Numbered from the stretch's first letter, positions 1-9,066 are shown. The stretch: DNA of 64,000 bases from CAZQQU01 sp964595625 (GCA_964595625.1 CAZQQU010000006.1:1-64000), one strand, 5' to 3'. The notes: generated by a model not told the origin, from the sequence alone. A program made the numbers and translations.

Positions 1-97
1 AGTATTCTTCGGTATTTTTGTTCAATTGATTCAGTTTTTAGGTGATGCACAACGGACGAGTGTATGGCAAGTAAGCCACGCACGAACTTTGAATTAA
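1..97 (+). CDS. Possible 3' end of an upstream cassette ORF (partial)
   Basis: Reading frame 2 is open from the window edge to a TAA at 95-97. It begins with a hydrophobic stretch (VFFGIFVQLIQFLG) that could be the last membrane helix of a small protein. Its last 15 or so codons run into the attC-like hairpin, as often happens with cassette genes. Only 31 codons are visible and the start lies outside the window, so this is weak. Confidence 0.2.
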   Translation, partial: VFFGIFVQLIQFLGDAQRTSVWQVSHARTLN

Positions 98-141
98 CAT
101 ATAACTTAATTGGCTTATTTGCTATACATATTGTTAGCAAC
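47..141 (+). repeat. attC-like imperfect hairpin
   Basis: Bases 61-77 pair with 112-128 at 15 of 17 positions, the two exceptions being G:T-compatible. The stem is flanked by GCACAAC (47-53) on the left and GTTAGCAAC (133-141) on the right, so an AAC...GTT pair brackets the hairpin as in integron attC sites. A small ORF starts 27 bases after the site. The core does not match the strict RYYYAAC/GTTRRRY consensus. It could instead be an unrelated dispersed palindrome. Confidence 0.4.
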
Positions 142-167
142 TGGGCGGTTTTTAAAACGAGAACAAA

Positions 168-371
168 ATGAGTGAATTAATTAAATTTTCAGAAGAAAAA
201 GACAAGGGCAATATAAAAAACCTTATACCTGTACACATAAATAAAATGAGGTGTGAAAATTATTTTTGGGATTGGTCAAGTAATCACGGTGATTGGATAA
301 GAACGGAGAAAATTTCAGAAGAATTAAAAAGGGCTTACAAAAACCCAATGGTGAAGAGTAGCTATAAGTAG
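168..371 (+). CDS. Small hypothetical protein, cassette-like
   Basis: A 67-residue ORF beginning MSELIKFSEE, charged, with no signal peptide or membrane segment; I do not recognise a family. It sits between two inverted-repeat structures (47-141 and 376-460) and beside a tyrosine recombinase. The 9-mer GTTAGCAAC at 133-141 reappears inverted as GTTGCTAAC at 376-384, just after its stop codon. That arrangement, a tiny orphan ORF bracketed by recombination-like sites, suggests a mobile gene cassette. The alternative is that the ORF is a fragment of a longer gene whose remainder was lost. Function unknown. Confidence 0.45.
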   Translation: MSELIKFSEEKDKGNIKNLIPVHINKMRCENYFWDWSSNHGDWIRTEKISEELKRAYKNPMVKSSYK

Positions 372-375
372 CCTT

Positions 376-460
376 GTTGCTAACTTTTTTATAGAAACAA
401 TTTTTTCATACCAATACAACATAAATACCTAGTAGGTGTATGGTATTAATTGTTTTTTTT
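376..460 (+). other. Bulged hairpin after the small ORF (terminator or second recombination site)
   Basis: AAACAAT (395-401) pairs with ATTGTTT (449-455), and ATACCA (408-413) with TGGTAT (441-446), with extrahelical bases and an inner ACCTA/TAGGT-type arm. A T10 run follows at 451-460, so on the plus strand it would also work as an intrinsic terminator. GTTGCTAAC at 376-384 is the reverse complement of the sequence at 133-141. Confidence 0.4.
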
Positions 461-480
461 TTGATAAAAATATTAAAATA

Positions 481-1608
481 TTATAAAGAATCAAACGGAC
501 TTTTGATATTTTGAATGCTTTTTGTACTCACATGGGTATAAATTTCTGTAGTTCTACTACTTTTATGTCCTAATAATTCTTGAATAAATCGCAAATCAGT
601 ACCATTTTCTAGTAGGTGAGTGGCATAACTGTGTCGTAGCCCATGCAAAGTAATGGGTTTTTTTATGTTTGCTTTTAATAACGCTTGCTTAAATACACTT
701 TGCAAACTTTGAGCAGAATAGGGTTGCCCTTTTTGTTGACCTTCAAACAGCCATTTCTGGGGTTTATAGGCTTTATAATAGTCTCTTAGTAAGCTAATTA
801 GTTTTTCTGAAAGGGGAGTGATACGATCCTTGTTGCCTTTACCGCCTCTTATTTTTAAAACCATTCTTGTACTGTCTATATCAGTCGGAACAAGATGAAG
901 TAGTTCGCTACGACGTAATCCACAAGCATATATCAAGATCAACATCATCCGATGCTTGAGGTTGCCATGAGCCTCCAAAATAAGTTTTACTTCCTCCTTA
1001 CTAAGTACGTTAGGTAAAGGTCGACCTCTTTTGGGACGATGTATTTTTTCGAGATCCAGATTTCTGCCTTCAAGCGTTTTAAAAAACAATTTAATGGCAT
1101 TGACGATCTGATTTTGATACGATGCAGACAGCTTGTTCCGCAAAATATACTCAGTATTGAATTGTAGTACGTCCTGATGATCAATTTGGTCTAGGGTTTT
1201 GTTCGCATGAAATCGTAAAAATAGGCGTAAGGCTTCGCTGTAGGTTTTAATAGTGTTGGAACTATATCGCTTGCTAAACATCCATTGTTGTAATCGACCA
1301 ACTGATTTATCGATAGCTTCAGTAGCTTCCGGCAATTCCAAGGCCTTACGAAGGGGCAGTACCGACCTAGTATTCGATAGACTAATATCTGAATAATCCA
1401 CCCGCCATTTTTTCTTTCTAAAATACGCATACAACCACCCCAAAGGGTACTTCTCGGTAGGAACATAAAAACAACCATACGTTTTACTCCACTTCACTCC
1501 CGGTATACCAAGCACATACTGCTTGATTGCTGGGTTGTATTTAAAAAAAATGGCCGTCTGATTCTGACCTTTGTGAAAGAGCCTTTCTAATCTAATCACC
1601 TGCATCAT
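481..1608 (-). CDS. Tyrosine recombinase, XerC/integron-integrase-like
   Basis: A 375-residue site-specific recombinase. An N-terminal extension of about 95 residues, common in Bacteroidota members, precedes a SAM-like core-binding domain (about 100-180) and the catalytic domain (about 200-365). The catalytic set is complete: Arg232 in ACGLRRSEL, Lys257 in RGGKGNKD, His322 and Arg325 in LHGLRHSYATH, His348 in LLGHK and nucleophile Tyr357 in EIYTHV. I see no extra helical insertion of the kind that defines true IntI integrases between the Lys and HxLR motifs, so it is better called IntI/XerC-like. Its 3' end faces the cassette-like segment at 47-460, its probable substrate by position. No conjugation or phage genes lie nearby. 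Confidence 0.9.
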   Translation of the reverse strand: MMQVIRLERLFHKGQNQTAIFFKYNPAIKQYVLGIPGVKWSKTYGCFYVPTEKYPLGWLYAYFRKKKWRVDYSDISLSNTRSVLPLRKALELPEATEAIDKSVGRLQQWMFSKRYSSNTIKTYSEALRLFLRFHANKTLDQIDHQDVLQFNTEYILRNKLSASYQNQIVNAIKLFFKTLEGRNLDLEKIHRPKRGRPLPNVLSKEEVKLILEAHGNLKHRMMLILIYACGLRRSELLHLVPTDIDSTRMVLKIRGGKGNKDRITPLSEKLISLLRDYYKAYKPQKWLFEGQQKGQPYSAQSLQSVFKQALLKANIKKPITLHGLRHSYATHLLENGTDLRFIQELLGHKSSRTTEIYTHVSTKSIQNIKSPFDSL

Positions 1609-1826
1609 TCTCCATCTTTAGAAACAATAAGCAATATACTAATTTTTTCCACCCCTAACGGCTATTTCATCCTTGTAATGGGTGAACATGTTGGATTAAC
1701 CAACAACAAACGACTAAATTCGGATGTAAACAACTAGTTACCGAGTAATTTTTTCGAAGCAATCCATCTTTGCTTTGTCGTTGTGATACCACACGATAGT
1801 ATCAATTGTTTAACCTTAAATTTAGT

Positions 1827-2162
1827 ATGATGAACGCACTTAGAAACAAAGTACAATTGATTGGAAGACTCGGGCAGGATCCCGAAATTATTACTTTTGA
1901 TGATGGAAACAAAATCGCAAAATTCTCTATGGCTACGGACGATAGCTACAAAGATAAAAATGGCGATAAAGTAGAACGTACCGACTGGCACAACGTAGTA
2001 GTCAAAGGCGCACTAGTAAAAATTGTAGAAGAATATGTCAACAAAGGCAAAGAAATAGCCATTGAAGGCAAGTTAACCACTCGATCCTACGAAACCAAGG
2101 ACGGAGAAAAACGCTACATCACGGAAATAGTCTGTAACGAATTACTGCTGTTAGGAAAGTAG
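1827..2162 (+). CDS. ssb: Single-stranded DNA-binding protein
   Basis: A 111-residue OB-fold protein of the SSB family. It begins MMNALRNKVQLIGRLGQDPE, the usual start of flavobacterial SSBs. The conserved TDWHNVVVKG and KGKEIAIEGKL segments are present, and it ends right after the OB-fold, so it lacks the acidic tail with the C-terminal DDDIPF-type tip of housekeeping SSB. This short form is common as an accessory SSB in Bacteroidota. A TTG start at 1806 is possible but the ATG at 1827 or 1830 matches homologues better. A strong terminator follows, so it is probably monocistronic. Confidence 0.93.
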   Translation: MMNALRNKVQLIGRLGQDPEIITFDDGNKIAKFSMATDDSYKDKNGDKVERTDWHNVVVKGALVKIVEEYVNKGKEIAIEGKLTTRSYETKDGEKRYITEIVCNELLLLGK

Positions 2163-2211
2163 AGGGGAGACTCAGAAAACTGAGGTTAATTTAAGTTTTT
2201 AGAGTTTTTTG

Positions 2212-2259
2212 AATCTTAACACTTGAATCTTACTTTTCAAGTGTTAAGATTTTTTTTTA
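2212..2259 (+). terminator. Rho-independent terminator of ssb
   Basis: Perfect 16-bp stem (2212-2227 with 2236-2251), 8-base loop, then a run of T to about 2258. Confidence 0.9.
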
Positions 2260-2319
2260 CGAAAAGAGAGTATTCAAAAATATTTTTCGATTTTTGTAAT
2301 CATCCCTATTCCTTCTGTT

Positions 2320-3948
2320 TTGAAAGTGTTGGCTACATGGTTACTACTAATGCTTTTTTCAGTGTATGAAAAAACACCTCAACACTGCGATAGCCTAATC
2401 GTGCAGGGGGTAGAACTGATGTTTCAAAAGCAACACGAAAAATCCCTTGCGCTCTTAGTCGAAGCGCGTACAATGGCTGAAGAAAACCAATGGTACAAAC
2501 AACAGTTCTTAGCCATTAATAATATGGGAGCCAATTATTTTACCATGATGGATTATGGAGAGGCGCTGGATAATTATCTGGAAGCCTATACCTTAGCAAT
2601 CAAAAACCTTAGCACCGACGAAGAAATGATTGTGCTTAATAATATTGCTATCCTTTATTCTAAAGATAAACAATACAACAAAGCCGAAGAATATTTTAAA
2701 AAAGCCTACGACCTAGCCAAACAAGCGGGAGAAACCCGTAAAATGGGTATGTATGGCGTCAATTTAGGGGTTCTCAATAATTACAAAAACCATTCGGAAA
2801 ACGCTAAAAAATACCTACACGAAGCCCTACTTTTATTAGATGAAAATTCGGAGGGTTTTACCCAAGCCCAAATTGCTTTAATCGAAAATGCCGTACAACG
2901 CAACGATTTAACCACTGCTCACCAAGTGATAAGCAGCTTGCAACAAACCATCGATAGTACCAATCTATATTGGCCGAACCTGATGTTGGCCATCTCTAAA
3001 ACGTATGCCGCCCAAAACGATTTTAAAACAGCGATCGATTTTGGCTGGCAATGTCTTTCATGGACAACCGATTTAGATATCAAACTAGATGCTTTAGAAT
3101 TGCTGGATCAACTTTACCAAAACTCCGGACAGCATTTGCGAGCACTACCTATTAAAGATTCTATTTTGGCTACCACCCAAACCCTACATACCCTGAAAAA
3201 CGGAAGACTTTTTGAAACCAATCGGGTGAAGTTTGAAATTCAAAATTATCAAAAAGAACTCCAAGAAAACCAGCAAAAACTATCCGCGCAACGAAAAAAA
3301 TATTTCATCCTCTTAACTTTCGCCTTGAGCGCAATATTTTTGATAAGTTGGGCCCTCTGGACCAGCCGTATTAAAAATAAACAGCGTAAAATTATCCACC
3401 AACGCACCCAGGAAATTCTGGCCCTGGAACTCGAAAAAGAAAAAAACCAAAAGTTACTACTTCAAAATAGTATACAAGAAAAGGAAACCCGCGCCTTACT
3501 GGAACAAGAGCGCTTAAAAAACGAAATTGAATCCAAAAACAGACAGTTGGCTGTAAAAGCTTTACATCTCTCCAATCGCAACGAATTAGTACAAGATTTA
3601 ATCAATACACTGACAAATCTTCCCGAAGTTGCCAATATTCACAGCGTTAAAATGAGGATTCGCCAACTCAAATCACACCTGAATAATGAAACCGAATGGA
3701 ATGAGTTTTTTAAACACTTTGAAGAGGTGAATCAAGGTTTTCTATCCTCTCTCAAAGAAAAACATCCCGTACTTTCGGCCAATGACATACGGTTTCTATC
3801 TTATTTGTATATGAATTTGACTACCAAAGAAATAGCCTCCCTTTTTAATATTACTACAGAAGCTTGTCGCAAACGAAAAGAAAGAATTATTTCCAAAATG
3901 AACCTGCCCGATAACGTTGATTTATATTCCTATTTGTCAACTATTTAA
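2320..3948 (+). CDS. TPR protein with C-terminal LuxR-like HTH (putative regulator)
   Basis: 542 residues: N-terminal signal or anchor segment, tetratricopeptide repeats over roughly residues 25-290 (for example AEEYFKKAYDLAKQAGE), a transmembrane helix near 325-345 (YFILLTFALSAIFLISWALW), a long coiled coil (about 350-420) and a helix-turn-helix at the C terminus (LTTKEIASLFNITTEACRKR). This is a known Bacteroidota architecture: a membrane-tethered regulator with a sensory TPR part and cytoplasmic DNA-binding part, without kinase domains. The signal it senses and its targets cannot be told from sequence. The start used is TTG; an ATG ten codons in would shorten the hydrophobic segment. A protein of the same design lies at 33175-34596. 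Confidence 0.8.
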   Translation: MKVLATWLLLMLFSVYEKTPQHCDSLIVQGVELMFQKQHEKSLALLVEARTMAEENQWYKQQFLAINNMGANYFTMMDYGEALDNYLEAYTLAIKNLSTDEEMIVLNNIAILYSKDKQYNKAEEYFKKAYDLAKQAGETRKMGMYGVNLGVLNNYKNHSENAKKYLHEALLLLDENSEGFTQAQIALIENAVQRNDLTTAHQVISSLQQTIDSTNLYWPNLMLAISKTYAAQNDFKTAIDFGWQCLSWTTDLDIKLDALELLDQLYQNSGQHLRALPIKDSILATTQTLHTLKNGRLFETNRVKFEIQNYQKELQENQQKLSAQRKKYFILLTFALSAIFLISWALWTSRIKNKQRKIIHQRTQEILALELEKEKNQKLLLQNSIQEKETRALLEQERLKNEIESKNRQLAVKALHLSNRNELVQDLINTLTNLPEVANIHSVKMRIRQLKSHLNNETEWNEFFKHFEEVNQGFLSSLKEKHPVLSANDIRFLSYLYMNLTTKEIASLFNITTEACRKRKERIISKMNLPDNVDLYSYLSTI

Positions 3949-4061
3949 CTACCCATGTCACACTTTTTCTGAGGGCCGTCTTACTATTTCCGGCAAATTT
4001 TTTTGAGGGTTGTGTGCTTATCGCAAAATTGCACTCTGAAATCTCAAAAAAACCTTTGTAT

Positions 4062-6401
4062 ATGAAAATAGCTACTTTTACTTTATGTCTTTCCCTGTGG
4101 TGTGCCCATCAGATATATTCCCAAACGGAAATCTTGGGGACCGAAGAATACGGAAGAATTTTCGACGTGCTTTATGATCAAAACCAACCCGATCGCTGGT
4201 ATGCAGCGACTATGAGTAACCATATTGTTACATCGGTTAATAACGGCCAAGAATGGGAGGTGCACTATGCACATCCGGTAGTGACAACGCAAATCGAACA
4301 ACTCAAAAACTTTCAACAAGATAAGTTGACGTTTGTACTTAAAAATTCAGCTACGAGTACTGATAACCGAACCGTTTATGTATTAGATCCCAATACCAAT
4401 GAAATTGTTCATGAATATTTGGTGCCTCTGCCTGATCCAAATTCTGATAAAGAGTGGATTAATAGCTACAGTATTTATTCACAAGATTCCCAATTTGCGC
4501 TGGTGAGTTTAGGGTATGAAATATTATTATCTAATTACGAAAAAGTGTATTACACCACCGATGGGGGAAACACCTGGGAGATGGTGTACTATACCGTTAA
4601 CAACCTCAATATTTTTACAAACAACGTAGCTATAAGTCCCGATAATCCTCAAAAACTCTTTATTGCACTAGGAAATGGTGATATGGGAAGCCTCGGCGGG
4701 TTGTTAATTTCATCTGATGGTGGTACTACATGGGATGAAAAAATTACCGGGGTTACCCTAGATCCGATCGCTTTTCACCCCAACGATCCCAACCAAATAT
4801 ATGTGGGGTCAAGTATTGGATTTGGTTCGCATCCGCAAAATTTATATCGCTCCTTTGATGGGGGTGATACCTGGAACGAAGTTCCTATTGATTGGTCAGA
4901 CTACATTCTTAATTGCATTACTTCCATAGGGTTTAATCCTACCAATCCCAATCATATCGTCGTATTGGAAGAAGATGAAATCGTCATTTCATACGACGGC
5001 GGAACCAGCTGGCAAAACCACAAATATGAAAATGCTTACGATGTGGTAGATAGTTATTCTTTTGGCACTCACTTAGCATTTAATCCCTTTGATGACAATA
5101 AGCTTCTCATTACAGCAAACTATTTTCCTTTTCACTCCCAAGATCAAGGTGTATCCTTGACACGTATCAAATCCCCCTTTTTCCATACCGAAAATAATTT
5201 GTTTTACACCTCCACCGGCCAAGGTGATCATCTCTATTACGGAGTTCAATTTGGGTATGTACACCGAGATCTTACAACCGGTATCGAAAATGAATACGAA
5301 TTGATGGCACTTAACGAAGTGTCTAATTCACCCGGAATTTCCTTGATCGCAGATACTTTTACTCCCGGGAGAGTCTATACGTATAAAGGGAGTTTTATGG
5401 GAAGTACCCTCAGTGTCAGTGACGAGCATGGTGCCGATCCCCAAGTTATTTATACCAGTTTTGCCACCCACCTGCACGATGTGGCCACCCACCCCGACAA
5501 TCCCCATTGGATTTGGGCTTCCTTTTCGTCTTTTGGTCAAAACCCCGAACTTGTAAAAATTGATTTCTCCGATCTCAACAACATCCAAATCACCCCACTA
5601 CCACTTCCTGTAAATGATTTGGTGATGGATATTGAATTTGACCCCGAAAATTCAGACCATATCACCCTAGTGATCGGTACTTGGGTCTATAAATCTACCG
5701 ATGGTGGTGCGAGTTGGACTAACAACAGTAATGGTTTGGAAAATCTGGTACCTTATAGCGATTTGATTTTTACCTATGTTCAAAATCCATTGAATCCTCT
5801 TCAATTTACTTTAGCTTCTTCCCAAGGAATCTATACATCAACAGATGGTGGGGCTACCTGGCAGTTACTAACTAGCGGATTTTTTCATAATGTGGCACAC
5901 GCGACAGAGGCTAACGGACAGTTAGTGGCGGTTACACACAACTCGGTATCTACCCATTTACAAATTCATTACTCAACCGATTTTGGTAACTCTTGGGAAA
6001 TAGTAGATCCCGCCGAAGTATATTACATAAGTACCATGGGAACACTGGGAAGCACTGCATTTGATTTTGGCGCAGATTTCGTCGATATCTACATTGCAAG
6101 TGCCGGGCTGGGCTTGGTACGTCATACCTTGTATTTAGGTACGGTTGATGTACCTCATAATGAAAAGGATCCTAATAATCTGACGGTCTATCCCAATCCC
6201 GCTTCTGATTTTATCAAGATAGTAAGTGCCAATCAATCCATTAAAAATATACAGGTATTTACAGTAACCGGACAATTGATGGCCGAATACAACGGTTCTC
6301 AAACGCAATTGGATGTATCGCAATGGCCCGCCGGTTTGTATTTTATTACAGTAGAAACCCTTTCGGGAAATTACGACACAGTGAAAGTGATTAAAAAGTA
6401 A
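4062..6401 (+). CDS. Secreted BNR/sortilin-type beta-propeller protein with T9SS sorting domain
   Basis: About 779 residues. A signal peptide (MKIATFTLCLSLWCAHQIYS) fixes the ATG start at 4062 although the frame is open further upstream. The body is filled with Asp-box/BNR motifs of the form STDGGATW, SYDGGTSW and SFDGGDTW, typical of sortilin/VPS10-like and sialidase-type propellers. The last 80 or so residues (VYPNPASDFIKI...) form a type A T9SS C-terminal domain, so the protein should cross the outer membrane through the type IX system and be released or anchored on the cell surface. No catalytic sialidase residues could be assigned; a binding or adhesive role is possible. It lies alone between terminators. 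Confidence 0.85.
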   Translation: MKIATFTLCLSLWCAHQIYSQTEILGTEEYGRIFDVLYDQNQPDRWYAATMSNHIVTSVNNGQEWEVHYAHPVVTTQIEQLKNFQQDKLTFVLKNSATSTDNRTVYVLDPNTNEIVHEYLVPLPDPNSDKEWINSYSIYSQDSQFALVSLGYEILLSNYEKVYYTTDGGNTWEMVYYTVNNLNIFTNNVAISPDNPQKLFIALGNGDMGSLGGLLISSDGGTTWDEKITGVTLDPIAFHPNDPNQIYVGSSIGFGSHPQNLYRSFDGGDTWNEVPIDWSDYILNCITSIGFNPTNPNHIVVLEEDEIVISYDGGTSWQNHKYENAYDVVDSYSFGTHLAFNPFDDNKLLITANYFPFHSQDQGVSLTRIKSPFFHTENNLFYTSTGQGDHLYYGVQFGYVHRDLTTGIENEYELMALNEVSNSPGISLIADTFTPGRVYTYKGSFMGSTLSVSDEHGADPQVIYTSFATHLHDVATHPDNPHWIWASFSSFGQNPELVKIDFSDLNNIQITPLPLPVNDLVMDIEFDPENSDHITLVIGTWVYKSTDGGASWTNNSNGLENLVPYSDLIFTYVQNPLNPLQFTLASSQGIYTSTDGGATWQLLTSGFFHNVAHATEANGQLVAVTHNSVSTHLQIHYSTDFGNSWEIVDPAEVYYISTMGTLGSTAFDFGADFVDIYIASAGLGLVRHTLYLGTVDVPHNEKDPNNLTVYPNPASDFIKIVSANQSIKNIQVFTVTGQLMAEYNGSQTQLDVSQWPAGLYFITVETLSGNYDTVKVIKK

Positions 6402-6536
6402 ATCAAGTGGGTGAGTAGTAACAAGTGTAGCGTTCACGAAAAATCGAATGCCTACACTCAAGTAAGTTAGTTGGGTAGTTTAGTTTTGGTTGTTAATCCA
6501 ATTTTTCTCTTCTAGTTTATTATTTAACTACCTAAT

Positions 6537-6575
6537 GCCTGTCTGTGGTATAATAATCGCAGGCAGGTTTTTTTT
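6537..6575 (+). terminator. Intrinsic terminator after the propeller gene
   Basis: CCTGTCTG (6538-6545) pairs with CAGGCAGG (6560-6567) with one G:T pair, followed by eight T. Convergent metG ends 60 bases further on. Confidence 0.75.
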
Positions 6576-6636
6576 ATTCTTTTCAGAAAAAAAAGGGTTG
6601 TTTCTAAGTCACTAATTTAACCTTAAACTTAATAAA

Positions 6637-8703
6637 CTAACTAATACCCGCACCATTGGCTACTTCGTCAGCATCGGGATTGACAAATACAAGTTTACCT
6701 GCGGTATTTTCGGTCATCAATATCATACCCTCACTTTCAACACCTCGTAATTTGCGAGGAGCTAGATTGATTAAAACAGTGACTTTTTTGCCGATAATTT
6801 CCTCGGGCGAAAAACTTTCGGCTATGCCCGAAACAATAGTCCGTACATCCAGTCCGGTATCGATTTTTAAAACTAACAATTTATCGGCTTTGGGCATTTT
6901 CTCGGCTTCCATGATGGTGCCTACCCGAAGATCCATTTTGGCAAAATCATCGTAAGTAATGGTTTCTTTGGGTGCGGGAAGGGCTGGTGCGGCTTGTTGT
7001 TGCATTTGATTGGACGTTTTGGTGGCTTGTAATTGGTCTATTTGTTGTTGGATGGCTTCATCTTCAATTTTTGAAAAGAGCAACTGGCTTTCTCCCAGTA
7101 CATGTCCCGGAGATAATAGAATCGGGTGGATCGAAATTGCGTCCCAAGTCACAGGCGTAGCTAAGGCCAATATGGTTTTCAGCTTCTGCGAAGTAAAAGG
7201 TAAAAAGGGTTCACTGACCACGGCCAAGGCAGTAGCTATTTGTAAGGCCACATAAAGCACCGTTTGGGTACGCTCTGGATCGGTCTTAAACGTTTTCCAA
7301 GGCTCCTCATCGGCTAGGTATTTATTCCCCAAGCGAGCTAAATTCATCATTTCATTTTGCGCTTCGCGAAAGCGATACTTCTCAATCGAATGAGCCAATA
7401 CGGCCGGATAGTGTTTCACTTGCTCCAAAACCTGCAAGTCTCCCTCTTGTAATTCGCCCGGGGTGGGTACAGAACCGCCGTAATATTTTTGCGTAAGCAC
7501 CACCACACGATTGATAAAATTTCCATAAATGGCGACCAACTCGTTGTTGTTTCTGGCTTGAAAATCTTTCCAGGTAAAATCGTTGTCTTTGGTCTCCGGG
7601 GCATTAGCAGTTAAAACATACCGCAACACATCTTGTTGGTTCGGAAACGCTTCTAAATATTCGTGTAGCCAAACAGCCCAATTGCGAGAAGTGGACAGTT
7701 TATGACCTTCTAAATTTAAAAATTCGTTGGCCGGAACCTGCGTGGGTAATATATAACTGCCCTCGGCTTGCAACATGGCCGGGAATATGATACAGTGAAA
7801 GACGATATTGTCCTTTCCAATAAAATGAACCAATTGAGTTTCGCTATCTTTCCAATAGGGTTCCCAGTCTTTGCCTTCGCGGGCAGCCCATTCCTTGGTG
7901 GAAGAAATATAACCGATGGGTGCATCAAACCATACATACAACACTTTCCCCGCTGCACCCGGTACCGGAACTGGAATTCCCCAATCCAAATCACGGGTAA
8001 CTGCCCGGGCCTTTAGGCCGTCGTCTACCCACGATTTTACCTGACCGTACACATTGGGTTTCCAGTCTTTTTTATGTCCCTCAATAATCCATTCTTTAAT
8101 AAAATCTTCGTACTGCTGCAAGGGTAAATACCAGTGCTTGGTCTCTTTTAATACCGGTTTACTTCCCGATAAGGTGGATTTAGGGTTGATTAAATCGGTT
8201 GCATTTAATGAGGTACCACAATGTTCACACTGGTCACCATAAGCCTCTTCGTACGAACATTTGGGGCAAGTACCGGTAACAAACCGATCGGCTAAAAATT
8301 GACCGGCCTCGGGGTCATACAATTGCTCGGTGGTTTCTTCGATGAATTTATTTTTATCGTATAATTTTTTAAAAAATTCGGAAGCAGTTTGATGATGAAT
8401 TTCCGCCGAAGTACGTGAGTAGTTGTCAAAGGAAATCCCAAAGTCTTCAAACGATTTTTTAATCATTCCATGATATTGATCAATAACTTGCTGTGGGGTG
8501 ATACCCTCTTTTTTAGCTTTCATGGAAATGGCCACGCCGTGCTCATCACTACCACATATAAAAACGACATCCCGTCCCTGCAACCGTAAATACCTCGCAT
8601 AAATATCTGAAGGTACATAAACTCCGGCCAAATGGCCAATGTGTATCGGACCGTTGGTGTAGGGTAAGGCGGCTGTAATGGTATATCGCTTGGGTGTGTT
8701 CAT
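6637..8703 (-). CDS. metG: Methionyl-tRNA synthetase
   Basis: 688-residue class I synthetase that charges tRNA-Met in the cytoplasm. The HIGH motif is HIGH at residues 21-24 (NGPIHIGHLAG). Zinc cysteines are Cys146, 149, 159 and 162 (CPKC...CEHC). The KMSKS loop reads KLSTS (335-339), a usual variant in this phylum. The C-terminal 110 residues are a Trbp111-like tRNA-binding domain (MDLRVGTIMEAEKMPKADKL) preceded by a Gln/Ala-rich linker, giving the long, dimeric form of the enzyme. A perfect -7 box lies 25 bases upstream. It is probably monocistronic. Confidence 0.98.
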   Translation of the reverse strand: MNTPKRYTITAALPYTNGPIHIGHLAGVYVPSDIYARYLRLQGRDVVFICGSDEHGVAISMKAKKEGITPQQVIDQYHGMIKKSFEDFGISFDNYSRTSAEIHHQTASEFFKKLYDKNKFIEETTEQLYDPEAGQFLADRFVTGTCPKCSYEEAYGDQCEHCGTSLNATDLINPKSTLSGSKPVLKETKHWYLPLQQYEDFIKEWIIEGHKKDWKPNVYGQVKSWVDDGLKARAVTRDLDWGIPVPVPGAAGKVLYVWFDAPIGYISSTKEWAAREGKDWEPYWKDSETQLVHFIGKDNIVFHCIIFPAMLQAEGSYILPTQVPANEFLNLEGHKLSTSRNWAVWLHEYLEAFPNQQDVLRYVLTANAPETKDNDFTWKDFQARNNNELVAIYGNFINRVVVLTQKYYGGSVPTPGELQEGDLQVLEQVKHYPAVLAHSIEKYRFREAQNEMMNLARLGNKYLADEEPWKTFKTDPERTQTVLYVALQIATALAVVSEPFLPFTSQKLKTILALATPVTWDAISIHPILLSPGHVLGESQLLFSKIEDEAIQQQIDQLQATKTSNQMQQQAAPALPAPKETITYDDFAKMDLRVGTIMEAEKMPKADKLLVLKIDTGLDVRTIVSGIAESFSPEEIIGKKVTVLINLAPRKLRGVESEGMILMTENTAGKLVFVNPDADEVANGAGIS

Positions 8704-8727
8704 AAGTTGACTTCAAAATTTTAGTCG

Positions 8728-8735
8728 CAAAGGTA
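8728..8735 (-). promoter_or_regulatory. -7 promoter box of metG
   Basis: TACCTTTG on the minus strand, an exact match to the Bacteroidota TAnnTTTG consensus, 25 bases from the metG start. Confidence 0.6.
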
Positions 8736-9066
8736 CGTAAGAACACAGAAATTAGTCGATTTTGGTTGGAAAAACTTTATTCTAAAAAACCGAAAAACCG
8801 AAATCATTCCAGCTTTTTCTCTTTATATAGTAAGAGGATTTTGGGGTAACATCATATACTCGCTTGTTAACCCAATGTTGATCTTCATCCATCTTATCCA
8901 TGGTAATACTAAGTCATAGTAATAATGGATACTCTCTTTGAATAGTTGATATTCACTATTTTACCAAAATTATTCCCAAAATTTTATTTTTACGGACCCA
9001 TTTTTTGAAAAATAATTTTACCTTTCACTTCAGTAGTACGTTGTTATCTTCATTAAAACTTTGAAA
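8736..9066. other. Intergenic stretch without a gene
   Basis: The 8704-9066 interval separates divergent metG and the lipoprotein gene. Apart from the metG promoter it holds only an imperfect inverted repeat (TTGGGGTAAC near 8836 against GTTAACCCAA near 8864). I see no ORF, tRNA or terminator-like hairpin with a T-run here. Confidence 0.5.

Noticed and set aside
1640..1700. CCCCTAACGG near 1650 as a third copy of the structured repeat
   Set aside because: Only the short CCTAACG string matches; no closing stem, P2 or P3 can be formed.
7696..7701. KLSTS in place of KMSKS in methionyl-tRNA synthetase as a possible defect
   Set aside because: This variant is normal in Bacteroidota MetRS; the other catalytic motifs are intact.
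6637..8703. Fusion of methionyl-tRNA synthetase with a tRNA-binding domain as novelty
   Set aside because: C-terminal Trbp111-like domains are common in long bacterial MetRS.
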